The notes below the pieces were generated by a model. It had not been told where the DNA came from, did no database searches, and saw nothing but the letters and a program-made list of their open reading frames with translations. The position numbers and the translations under genes are program-made. This document shows, piece after piece, positions 37,186-46,232 of a stretch of DNA of 64,000 bases (position 1 is the stretch's first letter; every line of letters begins with the position of its first letter). Source of the DNA: Jannaschia sp. S6380 (GTDB taxonomy: Bacteria > Pseudomonadota > Alphaproteobacteria > Rhodobacterales > Rhodobacteraceae). The stretch is from contig NZ_JALKAS010000002.1 in NCBI RefSeq assembly GCF_023015695.1, positions 516,501 through 580,500 of the forward strand. The letters are read 5' to 3'.

Positions 37186-38043
37186 ATGTCACGACCGACT
37201 TTCCGCCTGATGCGCCCCGACCCGGTGATGGCCCCGTTGGTCGTGGCCAGCCCCCATTCGGGGCGGATCTACGACTGGGACTTTCTGTCGGCCACGGTGC
37301 TCGACGCCGACCGTATCCGCTCGTCGGAGGATGCCTATGTCGACCTCCTCCTGGATGGCGTGCCGGGCCTGGGCGTGCCGCTTCTGGCCGCCGAGATGCC
37401 GCGTGCCTTCCTGGATCTGAACCGCGCGCCCGAGGAACTCGACCCGGCGGTGATCCAGGGCCTGCCGCGCGGTGCGACCAACCCGCGCATCACGTCGGGT
37501 CTGGGCGTGATTCCCAGGGTCGTGGCACAGGGCCGGGCCATCTATGATGGCAAGATCAGCCGCGACGAGGCGCGGTACCGTATCGACCGGGTCTGGCGGC
37601 CCTATCACGACCAGCTGGCCGCGCTGATGCAGGCCGCGCAGGACCGTTTCGGCCACGCCGTTCTGCTCGACGTCCATTCCATGCCGCACGAGGCGATCGA
37701 GGGGGCCGGCCCCCGGGGTCGCACGCCCGAGATCGTGCTGGGCGACCGGTTCGGCGCCTCTGCCTCGGCCGATCTGGTCGATGCGGTCGAGGCCGTCTTC
37801 GCCGATCTGGGATTCTGCGTGGCCCGCAACGCGCCCTTCGCGGGCGCCTACATCACGCAGGCCTATGGCCGGCCCGAACGGGGGCGCCAGGCGATCCAGA
37901 TCGAGATCGACCGCGCGCTCTATCTCGACGAGATGCGCGTCCGGCCGGCCGATGGGTTCGATGGCATGCGCAACCTGATGACCGAGGCCGTCGGTCGCAT
38001 CTGCGCCCATGTCGGCGGCATCCGGGACCTGGCCGCCGAATAG
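37186..38043 (+). CDS. N-formylglutamate amidohydrolase family protein
   Basis: 285 residues from the ATG at 37186 ([13 protein letters not shown]). Earlier in-frame starts exist, but the conserved part begins [16 protein letters not shown], and homologues start about 12-15 residues before it. [18 protein letters not shown] and [19 protein letters not shown], with the [12 protein letters not shown] segment, are family motifs around the zinc site. It hydrolyses N-formylglutamate to formate and glutamate in histidine catabolism, or a similar N-acyl substrate. No hut genes are near. Confidence 0.88.
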   Translation: MSRPTFRLMRPDPVMAPLVVASPHSGRIYDWDFLSATVLDADRIRSSEDAYVDLLLDGVPGLGVPLLAAEMPRAFLDLNRAPEELDPAVIQGLPRGATNPRITSGLGVIPRVVAQGRAIYDGKISRDEARYRIDRVWRPYHDQLAALMQAAQDRFGHAVLLDVHSMPHEAIEGAGPRGRTPEIVLGDRFGASASADLVDAVEAVFADLGFCVARNAPFAGAYITQAYGRPERGRQAIQIEIDRALYLDEMRVRPADGFDGMRNLMTEAVGRICAHVGGIRDLAAE

Positions 38044-38044
38044 C

Positions 38045-39298
38045 TCAGCGCAGCGCGCGCCCCTTGCGGATGGCGTCGTCGCCGAATCTGGCCCGGATCG
38101 CGTCGGCGGCCCGTTCGGCCCCCGCCCGCCGTGCCGCATCGGGGTCGAGCAGGTCGCCGGCCCGGTCGCCCTGCTGCGCGGCGACCAGGTCCGAGATGCC
38201 GACCCCGATCAGCCGCGTGGGCCCCGGCGGCCCGAGCGCATCGAAGAGCGCCCGCGCCTCGCGGTAGATGCGGTCCGCCATCTGCGTGGGGTCTGGCAGG
38301 GCGCGCCTGCGCGTCACGACCGCGAAATCGGCGTGCTTCAGCTTCAGCGTAACGACGCGCCCGGCAAGGTCGCGGGCCTTGGCGCGCGCCGAGACCTGTT
38401 CGGACAGGCGCCAGAGATGACCGTCGAGAATATCGGGATCGGACGTGTTCTCGTGGAACGTCGTCTCCTTCGAGATCGACTTGACCGGACGGTTGGCGCG
38501 CACGCTCCGTCTGTCCTCGCCCCGGGCGAGGTGCCAGAGGCGGTCGCCCATCGACCCGAAGCGGCGCATCAGGTCGGTACGGTCCCAACGGCGGATGTCG
38601 GCGATGGTCTCGATCCCCGCCTTGCGCAGCGTCTCCGCGCCGACCGTCCCGATTCCGAAGATGATGCCGACCTTGCGCGGCCCGAGGAACGCCTGCGTCT
38701 CGGCCCGTCCGATGACCGAGAAGCCCTGCGGCTTGTCCATGTCCGAGGCGATCTTGGCCAGGAACTTGTTATGGCTCAGCCCGATGGACCCGGTGATGCC
38801 GATCTCTTCCCGCATGCGACGCGTCAGGCGGTTCAACATCACCGCCGGCGGGGCGCCGTGGAGGCGTTCGGTACCGGTCAGGTCCATGAACGCCTCGTCC
38901 AGCGACAGCGGTTCGATCGCGGGGGTCAGCTCCTCCATCATGGCGCGGATTTTGCGGCTGATTTCGACGTAGAGGTCCATCCGGCCCTTGATGACGACAG
39001 CATCGGGGCAAAGCTCCAGCGCCTTGAACATCGGCATGGCCGAGCGGACGCCCCGGATCCGGGCGATGTAGCAGCACGTGGTGACGACTCCGCGCCGCCC
39101 GCCGCCGATGATGACCGGCTTGTCGGCCAGTTCCGGGCGGTCGCGTTTCTCGACGCTGGCATAGAAGGCGTCGCAATCCATATGGGCGATGCCCAGGTCG
39201 AACAACTCCGGATGCGTCAACACGCGCGGCGACCGGCAGACGGGGCAGCGTTTCGCGTCCTCGAACACGGTCGAGCATTGGCGGCAGAGGGCGGACAT
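38045..39298 (-). CDS. dinB: DNA polymerase IV (Y family) with N-terminal zinc ribbon
   Basis: 417 residues from the ATG at 39298. It begins with an added cysteine motif, CRQC (residues 5-8) and CPVC (18-21), before the Y-family core. Catalytic residues are in HMDCDAFYASVEK, SLDEAFMDLTG and the GSIGLSHNKFLAKIASDMDKP loop. The C-terminal little-finger domain (from about 290) is complete. It does translesion synthesis. No obvious LexA box is visible in the 116-base divergent gap. It is only 2 bases from the end of the convergent amidohydrolase gene. Confidence 0.9.
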   Translation of the reverse strand: MSALCRQCSTVFEDAKRCPVCRSPRVLTHPELFDLGIAHMDCDAFYASVEKRDRPELADKPVIIGGGRRGVVTTCCYIARIRGVRSAMPMFKALELCPDAVVIKGRMDLYVEISRKIRAMMEELTPAIEPLSLDEAFMDLTGTERLHGAPPAVMLNRLTRRMREEIGITGSIGLSHNKFLAKIASDMDKPQGFSVIGRAETQAFLGPRKVGIIFGIGTVGAETLRKAGIETIADIRRWDRTDLMRRFGSMGDRLWHLARGEDRRSVRANRPVKSISKETTFHENTSDPDILDGHLWRLSEQVSARAKARDLAGRVVTLKLKHADFAVVTRRRALPDPTQMADRIYREARALFDALGPPGPTRLIGVGISDLVAAQQGDRAGDLLDPDAARRAGAERAADAIRARFGDDAIRKGRALR

Positions 39299-39414
39299 TC
39301 CCCCATCTAACCAAGGCCGGCGCCGGCGCAAAGCCGCGCGTGGCCCGAGAGATGGGGAACCTGCGCCGCACCCATCGGCGTTTGTCTGCATACACCTGTA
39401 AACGGAGACCAATC

Positions 39415-39840
39415 ATGGCCAAGCCGACCACGACCACCCCGCCGCCCGCCCGTGACCCCCGTGACCCGGCCCTCGATCCCGCCGACCCGCGCGATCCCGC
39501 ACATGTCGAACCCACCGGCGCCCATGTCCCGCCGTCCGGATCCAGCCATGCCGCGGTCGAGGAGCCCAAGGACAAGTCGAGCATGAAGTGGCTCTGGATC
39601 GCCATCGCGGCCGTGATCGTGCTGCTGTTGCTGTTCTTCCTGCTGCCGGGTGATGTCGAGACCGTCGAGACCGACGCCGTCGTGCCCGCCGATGACGCCG
39701 TCGTCGTCGATACCGACGAGAGCGATGCCGAGGTCGTTGTCGTGCCCGAAGAGGCCGTGGACGGCGATGCGGTCACCGTCGAGGGCGCCAGCGACGACGC
39801 CGTCACCGGGACCGTGCCGATCACGCCGGTCGAGGAATGA
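39415..39840 (+). CDS. Hypothetical single-pass membrane protein with acidic C-terminal tail
   Basis: 141 residues. A Pro/Asp-rich cytoplasmic N-terminus (residues 1-57) leads to one transmembrane helix (LWIAIAAVIVLLLLFFLLPG, about 60-79) and a Val/Asp/Glu-rich tail. CGGAGA lies upstream of the ATG. It overlaps the next gene by ATGA. Unknown function. The architecture recurs in the two other small membrane proteins nearby (39837 and 41444). Confidence 0.7.
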   Translation: MAKPTTTTPPPARDPRDPALDPADPRDPAHVEPTGAHVPPSGSSHAAVEEPKDKSSMKWLWIAIAAVIVLLLLFFLLPGDVETVETDAVVPADDAVVVDTDESDAEVVVVPEEAVDGDAVTVEGASDDAVTGTVPITPVEE

Positions 39841-40061
39841 GCGACCGCGATCGTGCCCCCGGCGGGCGCGATCTGGCGCCCGAGGACGTGGCCCCGCACC
39901 GGGGCCGCGCCACCGCCGGTTTCGTCGTGTTCGCCCTGGTCGTCGTGGCCGTCCTGGCGATCGTGTTCCTCTGGGCCGACGATGCGCCCGACCTGTCGTC
40001 GGACGAGCCCGCGCCGATCGTGACCGACGACGATGCACCCGCGGGCGATCTGGGCAATTAG
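39837..40061 (+). CDS. Hypothetical small membrane protein with acidic tail
   Basis: 74 residues, coupled to the previous gene by ATGA. An Arg/Asp-rich N-terminus, a single helix (AGFVVFALVVVAVLAIVFLW, about 27-46) and an Asp-rich tail (DDAPDLSSDEPAP) indicate N-in, C-out topology. It is followed by a strong terminator, so this is a two-gene unit. Function unknown. Confidence 0.65.
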   Translation: MSDRDRAPGGRDLAPEDVAPHRGRATAGFVVFALVVVAVLAIVFLWADDAPDLSSDEPAPIVTDDDAPAGDLGN

Positions 40062-40104
40062 ATGGCGACTGCGCCCGGCGTGCCACAGATGCGGTCCGCG
40101 TTTG

Positions 40105-40134
40105 GGGGATGATCCGATCGGATCATCCCCTTTT
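40105..40134 (+). terminator. Rho-independent terminator (26-bp perfect palindrome)
   Basis: Bases 40105-40130 are a perfect palindrome centred on CGATCG, with a 10-11 bp stem, followed by TTTT. It ends the two-gene small-membrane-protein unit. The symmetry would also let it act on the opposite strand, but no T-run is on that side. Confidence 0.85.
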
Positions 40135-40189
40135 CCGTGCCGGGTACCTATCTGGAACCTGAAACGCGGTTGAACGGTGATCGACGGAC

Positions 40190-41077
40190 ATGGAACAGGA
40201 CCTCATGAACTTCTTGGGCGAGAACGCGGTGCTTATCGGCCTCGCGATCTTCGTGGTGCTCTGCATTCTGTTGGGCGTCCGCATCGTGCCGCAGTCGCAG
40301 AAATTCGTGGTGGAGCGGTTCGGACGCCTGCGCAGCGTACTGGGTCCGGGGATCAACCTGATCGTGCCGTTCCTCGACAAGGTTGCGCACCGCATCAGCA
40401 TCCTGGAACGCCAGCTTCCCAATGCCGAGCAGGATGCCATCACCCGCGACAACGTGCTCGTCCAGGTCGAGACGAGCGTGTTCTATCGCATCCTGCAGCC
40501 CGAAAAGACCGTTTACCGCATCCGTGACGTGGACGCCGCGATCGCGACCACCGTGGCCGGCATCGTGCGCGCCGAAATCGGCATGATGGAACTGGACGAG
40601 GTACAGTCGAACCGGTCCGAGGTGATCTCCAAGATCAAGGCGCAGGTCGCCGACGCCGTCGACGACTGGGGAATCGAAGTGACGCGCGCTGAGATCCTGG
40701 ACGTCAACCTGGATGAACAGACGCGCGATGCGATGCTGCAGCAGCTCAACGCCGAACGGGCCCGCCGCGCGCAGGTGACCGAGGCCGAGGGCAAGCGCCG
40801 CGCCGTGGAACTGGCCGCCGATGCCGAGCTTTACGCCGCCGAGCAGACGGCCAAGGCCCGCCGGATCGCCGCCGATGCCGAAGCCTATGCCACCGAGGTC
40901 GTGGCACGCGCCATCGCCGACAACGGGCTGGAGGCGGCGCAGTACCAGGTCGCGCTCAAGCAGGTCGAGGCGCTGACCGCGCTGGGCAAGGGGAACGGGT
41001 CGCAGACGGTCGTGGTCCCAGCCTCGGCGCTCGATGCGTTCGGCGAGGCGTTCCGCATGCTCAAGGGGCGCGCGTAA
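40190..41077 (+). CDS. SPFH/Band 7 family (stomatin/paraslipin-like) protein
   Basis: 295 residues. One N-terminal helix (LIGLAIFVVLCILLGVRIV), the SPFH domain (SQKFVVERFGRLRSVLGPGI, about 38-57, and QDAITRDNVLVQVET) and an Ala/Glu-rich coiled coil (about 185-245). It pairs with the NfeD-like gene 3' of it (TAATG overlap), a conserved partnership in membrane-microdomain and quality-control systems. The start may be 40190 or the ATG at 40205, which has AGGA close upstream. Confidence 0.92.
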   Translation: MEQDLMNFLGENAVLIGLAIFVVLCILLGVRIVPQSQKFVVERFGRLRSVLGPGINLIVPFLDKVAHRISILERQLPNAEQDAITRDNVLVQVETSVFYRILQPEKTVYRIRDVDAAIATTVAGIVRAEIGMMELDEVQSNRSEVISKIKAQVADAVDDWGIEVTRAEILDVNLDEQTRDAMLQQLNAERARRAQVTEAEGKRRAVELAADAELYAAEQTAKARRIAADAEAYATEVVARAIADNGLEAAQYQVALKQVEALTALGKGNGSQTVVVPASALDAFGEAFRMLKGRA

Positions 41078-41361
41078 TGTGGGCGGCGTGGTGGTTCTGG
41101 GCGGTCGTCGCCGTCATCCTGGCCATCCTGGAAGTGGTCGCGCCGACCTATATCCTGCTGGGTTTCGCGCTGGGCGCGGCAATCGTCGCGCTGGGCCTGG
41201 TCTTCGGCATCCTCGGCGCGCTGGCGGGTACGACTTACGGGCTGGCCTGGCTTCTGCTGATCTTCGCGCTGGTCTCGCTGGTCGCATGGCTTGGGCTGCG
41301 GGCCGTGTTCGGTCGTTCCGGGCAGTCATCCCAGACCTTCGACCGCGACATCAACGATTGA
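41077..41361 (+). CDS. NfeD family membrane protein (short form)
   Basis: 94 residues with three hydrophobic helices and a short tail (FGRSGQSSQTFDRDIND). It lacks the C-terminal OB-fold beta-barrel that full-length NfeD/YbbK proteins (about 150 residues) usually have, ending straight after the membrane part. It overlaps the SPFH gene stop by one base, so the pair is co-translated and the products probably interact. Confidence 0.85.
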   Translation: MWAAWWFWAVVAVILAILEVVAPTYILLGFALGAAIVALGLVFGILGALAGTTYGLAWLLLIFALVSLVAWLGLRAVFGRSGQSSQTFDRDIND

Positions 41362-41443
41362 CCGCGTCCACCTGACGCGGGCTCCGATGGAACGCGGCGC
41401 GGGCCGGGCCGGTTCACCTTCTGCCACATGACAGGAGATGAGC

Positions 41444-41680
41444 ATGGTCAGGGAACCCGACGACGCGCCGGTGCCGGAGAAGTCCAAAAAGAACTATTAC
41501 ATCGGTCTGGTGGTCGCCATTCTGATCGGCGCGGTCCTGGTGATCTTCGTGTTGCCGAACCTCTATTTCCTGACCGACGAGGGCCCCGCCGTCGACGATG
41601 TCGAAGGGATCGTGCTGCCCGACGAGGATGGCCTGGTGGATGGCGACGGCGATCCGATCGCGCCTATCGCGAACGAATAG
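41444..41680 (+). CDS. Hypothetical small membrane protein with acidic tail
   Basis: 78 residues from the ATG at 41444; AGGAG (41433-41437) abuts the ATG at 41438 and is well spaced for 41444. A short charged N-terminus, one helix (YYIGLVVAILIGAVLVIFVL, about 19-38) and an Asp/Glu-rich tail (VDDVEG, LPDEDGLVDGDGD). It resembles the proteins at 39415 and 39837 in layout. Its end overlaps the convergent pyrF end by 17 bases. Confidence 0.68.
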   Translation: MVREPDDAPVPEKSKKNYYIGLVVAILIGAVLVIFVLPNLYFLTDEGPAVDDVEGIVLPDEDGLVDGDGDPIAPIANE

Positions 41681-42380
41681 GCGCAGGCAGTTCGGCCAGG
41701 ATCGCCCGTGTCGCCGCGCACGGGTCGTCGGCCGCGTGGATCGGTCGCCCGACGACGATATGGTCCGCCCCGGCGGCGATGGCATCGGCGGGCGTGGTGA
41801 CCCGCTTCTGGTCCCCGCGCGCGGAACCCGTCGGACGAACGCCTGGCGTCACGATCAATCGCCCGTCAGCCTCGGGCAGGGCGCGAATCATCGCGGCCTC
41901 GTGCGGTGAGGCGATCACGCCGTCGGCGCCGGCCTCGAACGCACGGGCGGCGCGGGTGGTGACGATGTCCGAGACATCGCCCGGCACGATCAGACCCGCG
42001 TCCAGATCCGCGCGGTCGAGCGATGTCAGCACGGTCACGGCCAGGATGTGCATCGACCCCTTCGTCTGCGCCGCCGCACGGACGACATGCGGGTCGCCCT
42101 GAACGGTCAGGAAATCGAGGTCGAACCGCGCGAGGCCGCGTACCGCCGCCTCGACCGTGGCGCCGATGTCGAACAGTTTCATGTCGAGGAAGATGCGCTT
42201 GCCGTGTTCCGATTTCAGTTCGTTCGCAAGGGCCAGACCGCCGCCCGTCAGCATGCCGAGACCGATCTTGTAGAAGGAGACCTCGGGGCCCAGACGCTCG
42301 GCCAGCGTCAGGCCGGCATGGGCATCGGGGACGTCCAGCGCGACGATCAGTCGGTCGTCGGATGACGGGTGAGGGGACAT
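41664..42380 (-). CDS. pyrF: Orotidine 5'-phosphate decarboxylase
   Basis: 238 residues. IVALDVPDAHAGL, FLDMKLFDIGATVE (the Lys/Asp catalytic network DxKxxDI) and GADHIVVGRPI at the phosphate-binding end are classical. It converts OMP to UMP in pyrimidine synthesis. It is a TIM barrel of usual size. The 3' end overlaps the convergent small membrane protein gene. Confidence 0.95.
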   Translation of the reverse strand: MSPHPSSDDRLIVALDVPDAHAGLTLAERLGPEVSFYKIGLGMLTGGGLALANELKSEHGKRIFLDMKLFDIGATVEAAVRGLARFDLDFLTVQGDPHVVRAAAQTKGSMHILAVTVLTSLDRADLDAGLIVPGDVSDIVTTRAARAFEAGADGVIASPHEAAMIRALPEADGRLIVTPGVRPTGSARGDQKRVTTPADAIAAGADHIVVGRPIHAADDPCAATRAILAELPAPIRSR

Positions 42381-42444
42381 GGCAACCTCCGGGCAGTCGG
42401 CCCGGCGGACCTAGGGGACCGGTGCAGTCCTGTCCAGCGGCGCT

Positions 42445-42633
42445 TCAGTGCGCGGCGATCCCGGCCAAGGCACGCACGGCCTGTCCGTGGGTCCAAGTCG
42501 GGTCGCCGCGAACCTTGCAGACACGACGGGTGAGGACGCCATTCGCGGCCCGGCATATCGCGACGCCCTCGTAGCGGGCATCGAGATAGTTGAAGCGAAC
42601 GGCTTCGATGCGGATCACGCGTGGGACGATCAT
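42445..42633 (-). CDS. Hypothetical small protein
   Basis: 62 residues: MIVPRVIRIEAVRFNY, a DARYEGVAICRA beta-hairpin-like stretch and TWTHGQAVRALAG. No signal peptide or membrane segment. Codon usage looks ordinary for this genome. It lies between the divergent-free ends of pyrF and the EVE gene on the same strand. I do not recognise a characterised family. Confidence 0.5.
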   Translation of the reverse strand: MIVPRVIRIEAVRFNYLDARYEGVAICRAANGVLTRRVCKVRGDPTWTHGQAVRALAGIAAH

Positions 42634-42689
42634 CGGTCGGCCTCCTGGTTCTCGACGAACGCGGCGCGGACGCCGACGGTTTCATCGTC

Positions 42690-43106
42690 TCAGGACAACC
42701 CGCCCATCTCACAGATAAGGCGCCATTCTTTTTCGGTCACAGGCTGCACGGAGAGGCGGCTGTTCCTGACCAGGACCATATCCGACAATTCCGGCGTTTC
42801 CTTGACGCGGGCCAGTGGAACCGGTGTCGGCAAGGGGGCGAGTGCGCGGATGTCGACGCAGTCCCACCTGTCGTCATCGGTGGTGGAATCGCGATGCGCG
42901 GTCGCGCAGATCTCAACCGTGCCGACGATCGCCCGCGCGTCCTGACTGTGATAGAAGAACCCGCGATCGCCCATGGCCATCTCGCGCATGTGGTTGCGCG
43001 CCTGATAGTTGCGAACGCCGTTCCATTCCTCGCCCATGTCGCCCTTGGCGACTTGGTCGTCCCAAGACCAGACCGAAGGCTCCGACTTGAAGAGCCAGTA
43101 CTTCAC
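42690..43106 (-). CDS. EVE domain-containing protein
   Basis: 138 residues from a GTG overlapping the yciI stop (GTGA). MKYWLFKSEPSVWSW, WNGVRNYQARNHMR and FFYHSQDARAIVGTVE are EVE/thymocyte-nuclear-protein-1 signatures. EVE is related to PUA and YTH domains and can bind modified bases. It is the last gene of the tsaD-gpsA-yciI-EVE chain. Confidence 0.92.
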   Translation of the reverse strand: MKYWLFKSEPSVWSWDDQVAKGDMGEEWNGVRNYQARNHMREMAMGDRGFFYHSQDARAIVGTVEICATAHRDSTTDDDRWDCVDIRALAPLPTPVPLARVKETPELSDMVLVRNSRLSVQPVTEKEWRLICEMGGLS

Positions 43107-43384
43107 CGGTCGATCACCCGGTTCCAGGTCTCGATCCGAACGTCGGCGAAAAGCCCGGCGCGGGCATAGGGGTCGCCGGCCACGAAGGCCTCGACATGGG
43201 TGCGGCTGTCGGTGTCGAACACGATCAGCGAGCCGGTCATCTCGCCCGAGGGACCGATCAGCGGGCCGGCCTGGATCACGAGCGGATCGGCCCGGAGATA
43301 CTCGAGATGCGCCTCGCGATTCTCCTTTCGTACGCTCAGGTGGTCGGGTTTGTCGGTGCAGATAAGGGCATGAAGCATGGTCAT
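43103..43384 (-). CDS. YciI family protein
   Basis: 93 residues of ferredoxin-like alpha/beta fold. ALICTDKPDHLSVRKENREAH and the DPYARAGLFADVRIETWNR segment are typical YciI-like, with the conserved histidine and aspartate. It overlaps gpsA and the EVE gene by four bases each. Activity unknown. Confidence 0.9.
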   Translation of the reverse strand: MTMLHALICTDKPDHLSVRKENREAHLEYLRADPLVIQAGPLIGPSGEMTGSLIVFDTDSRTHVEAFVAGDPYARAGLFADVRIETWNRVIDR

Positions 43385-44331
43385 TCGGTCCTGAGGTCGC
43401 GGTCGAGCAGGGTGCGCATCGCATCCTTGACCGTTGCGCGGCCGGCGACAAGGTCGTCGGTCGCCTGCGTCACCGGCATGTCGAGCCCCCGGTCACGCGC
43501 CAGGCGCAACACGGCGGTAGCCGTGGCGACGCCCTCGGTCGTGGTGTTCGCGGGTGGATCGCCGCGCCCGAGTGCGTATCCCAGCGCGAAGTTTCGCGAC
43601 GCGGGCGAGGCGCAGGTCAGCGCGAGGTCGCCCAGGCCAGACAGCCCCATCAGCGTCGCGCGCCGCGCCCCCGCGGCTTCGGCGAAGCGCATGATCTCGG
43701 CCATGCCGCGCGTCATCAGGGCGGCCCGCGCCGATTCGCCCAGACCCGCGCCGATCGCCGCGCCGCAGGCAATGGCGACCACGTTCTTGAGCGCGCCGCC
43801 AAGCTCCACCCCGGTCACGTCCGTGGTCCGGTAAAGCCGCAGGACGGGCGTCGACAGGGCCGTCTGCAACGACCGTCCGACCCCGTCATCCGCGCACCCC
43901 AGCGACAGGGCCGTCGGCAGGCCCCGCGCGATGTCGTCGGCGAAGCTCGGCCCCGAAAGGATCGCCGGTATGGCGCCGGGAACCGCATCGCGCAGGATCG
44001 CCGTCGCGCCGTTCAAGGTTGCGAGGTCCAACCCCTTGCAGGCCGCGACGATATGGGCGGGCCCCAGGCGCAGACCCGGAAGGACGATCGCGATGGTCTG
44101 CATCGGCAGAGCCACGAGGATCGTGTCGCACACCCGCAGATCGTCGATGTCGCCGGTCGCGATGACGCCATCGGGCAGGGGCGCTTCGGGCAGCCGGGGC
44201 AGGCGCCGGGATTGCCGCGCCGCCGCCATGCCTTTGGCGTCGCGCCCCCAGAGACGGATCTCGGCGCCGCTGCGCGCGAGGGCGATCGACAGCGCGGCCC
44301 CGAACGCGCCGGCCCCGCAAACGCCGATCAT
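43381..44331 (-). CDS. gpsA: Glycerol-3-phosphate dehydrogenase [NAD(P)+]
   Basis: 316 residues from the ATG at 44331, overlapping tsaD by four bases. The nucleotide motif [12 protein letters not shown] is at residues 3-14. The catalytic lysine region is [12 protein letters not shown]. It makes sn-glycerol-3-phosphate for phospholipid synthesis. tsaD-gpsA adjacency is common in alphaproteobacteria. Confidence 0.94.
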   Translation of the reverse strand: MIGVCGAGAFGAALSIALARSGAEIRLWGRDAKGMAAARQSRRLPRLPEAPLPDGVIATGDIDDLRVCDTILVALPMQTIAIVLPGLRLGPAHIVAACKGLDLATLNGATAILRDAVPGAIPAILSGPSFADDIARGLPTALSLGCADDGVGRSLQTALSTPVLRLYRTTDVTGVELGGALKNVVAIACGAAIGAGLGESARAALMTRGMAEIMRFAEAAGARRATLMGLSGLGDLALTCASPASRNFALGYALGRGDPPANTTTEGVATATAVLRLARDRGLDMPVTQATDDLVAGRATVKDAMRTLLDRDLRTE

Positions 44332-45407
44332 GCCTTGGCCCCGCGCTTGCCCGACCCCAGCATCGGCGCGGACGCCTGATCGAGGGGCCATCGCGGACGG
44401 GCGGCCAGCGACAGGTCGTCGAACCGTCCGCTGTCAAACCGCTCGATCCCGGTCCAGGCGATCATCGCGGCGTTGTCGGTGCACAGCGCCTGTGGCGGCG
44501 CGACGAAGGGCAGGCCGCGTTCCGCCGCGACGGCCGCCAGCGCGTCGCGCAGCGACCGGTTGGCGGCGACCCCGCCGGCGACGGCGAAGGCCGTCACCTC
44601 GCCGGACGCCAGCGCGCGGCGCGATTTCTCGGCCAGGACGTCGCGGATGGCGGCCTGGAATCCCGCGCAGATGTCGGCGCGCGCCGCCCGGGGCAGGCCA
44701 CCATTCCGCGCGACCTGGGCGTCGCGCGCACGCAGCACGGCGGTCTTGAGCCCGGAGAAGGACATGTCGCACCCGGCCCGGTCCAACAGCGGGCGGGGCA
44801 GGGATGTGGGATCCGTACCATCGCGCGCGCAGGCCTCGACGGCCGGACCACCCGGTTGCGGCAGGCCGAGAAGCCGCGCCACCTTGTCGAACGCCTCGCC
44901 GGGGGCATCGTCGATCGTGCCGCCAAGGCGGACGAAGGTTTCCGGCCCCTCGACCCGCAGGAACTGGCAGTGTCCGCCCGAAACCAGAAGCATCAGGTAC
45001 GGAAAGGCCACCCCGTCCGTCAGGCGCGGCGTCAGCGCGTGTCCGGCCAGATGGTTCACGCCCAGAAGGGGCAGGCCGGTCGCCGCCGACAGGGCCTTGG
45101 CGCACATCACGCCCGCCAGCACGCCGCCGATCAGACCGGGCCCCGAAGTGACGGCGACGCCAGCGCAATCGGTCAGCGACAGGCCGGCCTCGGTCAACGC
45201 GCGTTCGACCGCGATGTCGATCTTCTCGGCATGGGCGCGGGCGGCGATTTCGGGGACCACGCCACCGAAGGCGGCATGCAGGTCGTCCTGTCGCAAGACG
45301 ACATTCGACAGGATCGTCCCGCGCCCTGTCGCGTCGCGTCGCACGACGGCGGCGGCCGTGTCGTCGCAGGAGCTTTCGAGCCCCAGTATCGTCAGCTCTT
45401 GTGCCAT
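44328..45407 (-). CDS. tsaD: tRNA N6-adenosine threonylcarbamoyltransferase
   Basis: 359 residues. The [17 protein letters not shown]-terminus, the metal site [13 protein letters not shown] (about 109-121) and the ASKHA-fold [32 protein letters not shown] and [11 protein letters not shown] motifs are complete. It makes t6A37 in ANN-reading tRNAs with TsaB/C/E. It is divergent from hemD with a 55-base gap. Confidence 0.95.
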   Translation of the reverse strand: MAQELTILGLESSCDDTAAAVVRRDATGRGTILSNVVLRQDDLHAAFGGVVPEIAARAHAEKIDIAVERALTEAGLSLTDCAGVAVTSGPGLIGGVLAGVMCAKALSAATGLPLLGVNHLAGHALTPRLTDGVAFPYLMLLVSGGHCQFLRVEGPETFVRLGGTIDDAPGEAFDKVARLLGLPQPGGPAVEACARDGTDPTSLPRPLLDRAGCDMSFSGLKTAVLRARDAQVARNGGLPRAARADICAGFQAAIRDVLAEKSRRALASGEVTAFAVAGGVAANRSLRDALAAVAAERGLPFVAPPQALCTDNAAMIAWTGIERFDSGRFDDLSLAARPRWPLDQASAPMLGSGKRGAKA

Positions 45408-45462
45408 TGCGCATCCGGGTCCAGTCTTCGGCCCCGTCTATCGCCTGGCTCCGGGGGGAACA

Positions 45463-46170
45463 ATGCGACCGCTGCCGATCCTGCTGACCCGCCCCGAGGC
45501 GCAGGCCCGCGCGCTGGCCGTGCGCCTGGCGGAGGCCGGGGCCGGGCGGATCGTGATCTCGCCGCTACTGCGCATCGTGCCCGTGGGCCGGCTGCCCCCG
45601 GCGCCAGAGGCGGTGCTGCTGACATCGGCCAACGCAGTCGCGGTCTGGCGCGAGCTGGGCGGACCGCGCGGTTTGCCGGCCTGGGTCGTGGGATACGGAA
45701 CGGCCGATCTGGCGCGTGCCGCGGGGTTCGAACTGCGCGGCGTGGCCGAGGATGCCGACGGCCTGGCGAGGCTGGTTCCCGACGATGCGCCGCCACTCGT
45801 GCATCTGCGCGGCCGGGTTCAGCGCGGAGATCTTCCGGCCCGGTTGCGGGGCCGCGGACTGTCCGCGACCGACGCGGTGATCTACGACCAGGTCGCCCGG
45901 CCCCTGACGGCCGAGGCGCGGCAGGCGATCCTCGGCGGTGCGGTGCTGGCGCCGCTCTACTCGCCGCGCACGGCCGCCCTTCTGGCGGAGATGTGCCCCC
46001 CCGGTGGATTGGCGAACCTTCGTCCGATCGCCTTGAGCGAAGCCGTGGCCCAGGCCTTGCCGGTGCCCCCCGTCGCGACCGCCGATCGGCCCGACGGAGC
46101 ATCCATGATGCGCGCCATCCTTGCGAATTTGCGTCTATCTGCTGTTGAGGGGGGCGGGGGGACGGTCTAG
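45463..46170 (+). CDS. hemD: Uroporphyrinogen-III synthase
   Basis: 235 residues from the ATG at 45463. It has the weakly conserved bilobal fold: LLTRPEAQARALAVRL at the N-terminus, LLTSANAVAVWRE, LVHLRGR and APLYSPRTAALLAEM. Identity rests also on the following mic60 and hemY genes, a fixed order in alphaproteobacteria. It cyclises hydroxymethylbilane on the heme route. GGGGGGAA precedes the start. Confidence 0.88.
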   Translation: MRPLPILLTRPEAQARALAVRLAEAGAGRIVISPLLRIVPVGRLPPAPEAVLLTSANAVAVWRELGGPRGLPAWVVGYGTADLARAAGFELRGVAEDADGLARLVPDDAPPLVHLRGRVQRGDLPARLRGRGLSATDAVIYDQVARPLTAEARQAILGGAVLAPLYSPRTAALLAEMCPPGGLANLRPIALSEAVAQALPVPPVATADRPDGASMMRAILANLRLSAVEGGGGTV

Positions 46171-46232
46171 GTATTATCGGACCGGCCCGGGTTTACCCCC
46201 CGGGACAGGTCATCAGGCGGGAGGGGGACGTT

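Noticed and set aside
41362..41380. CCGCGTC-loop-GACGCGG after the NfeD-like gene as terminator
   Set aside because: Only 7 bp and followed by GC-rich sequence; function unclear.
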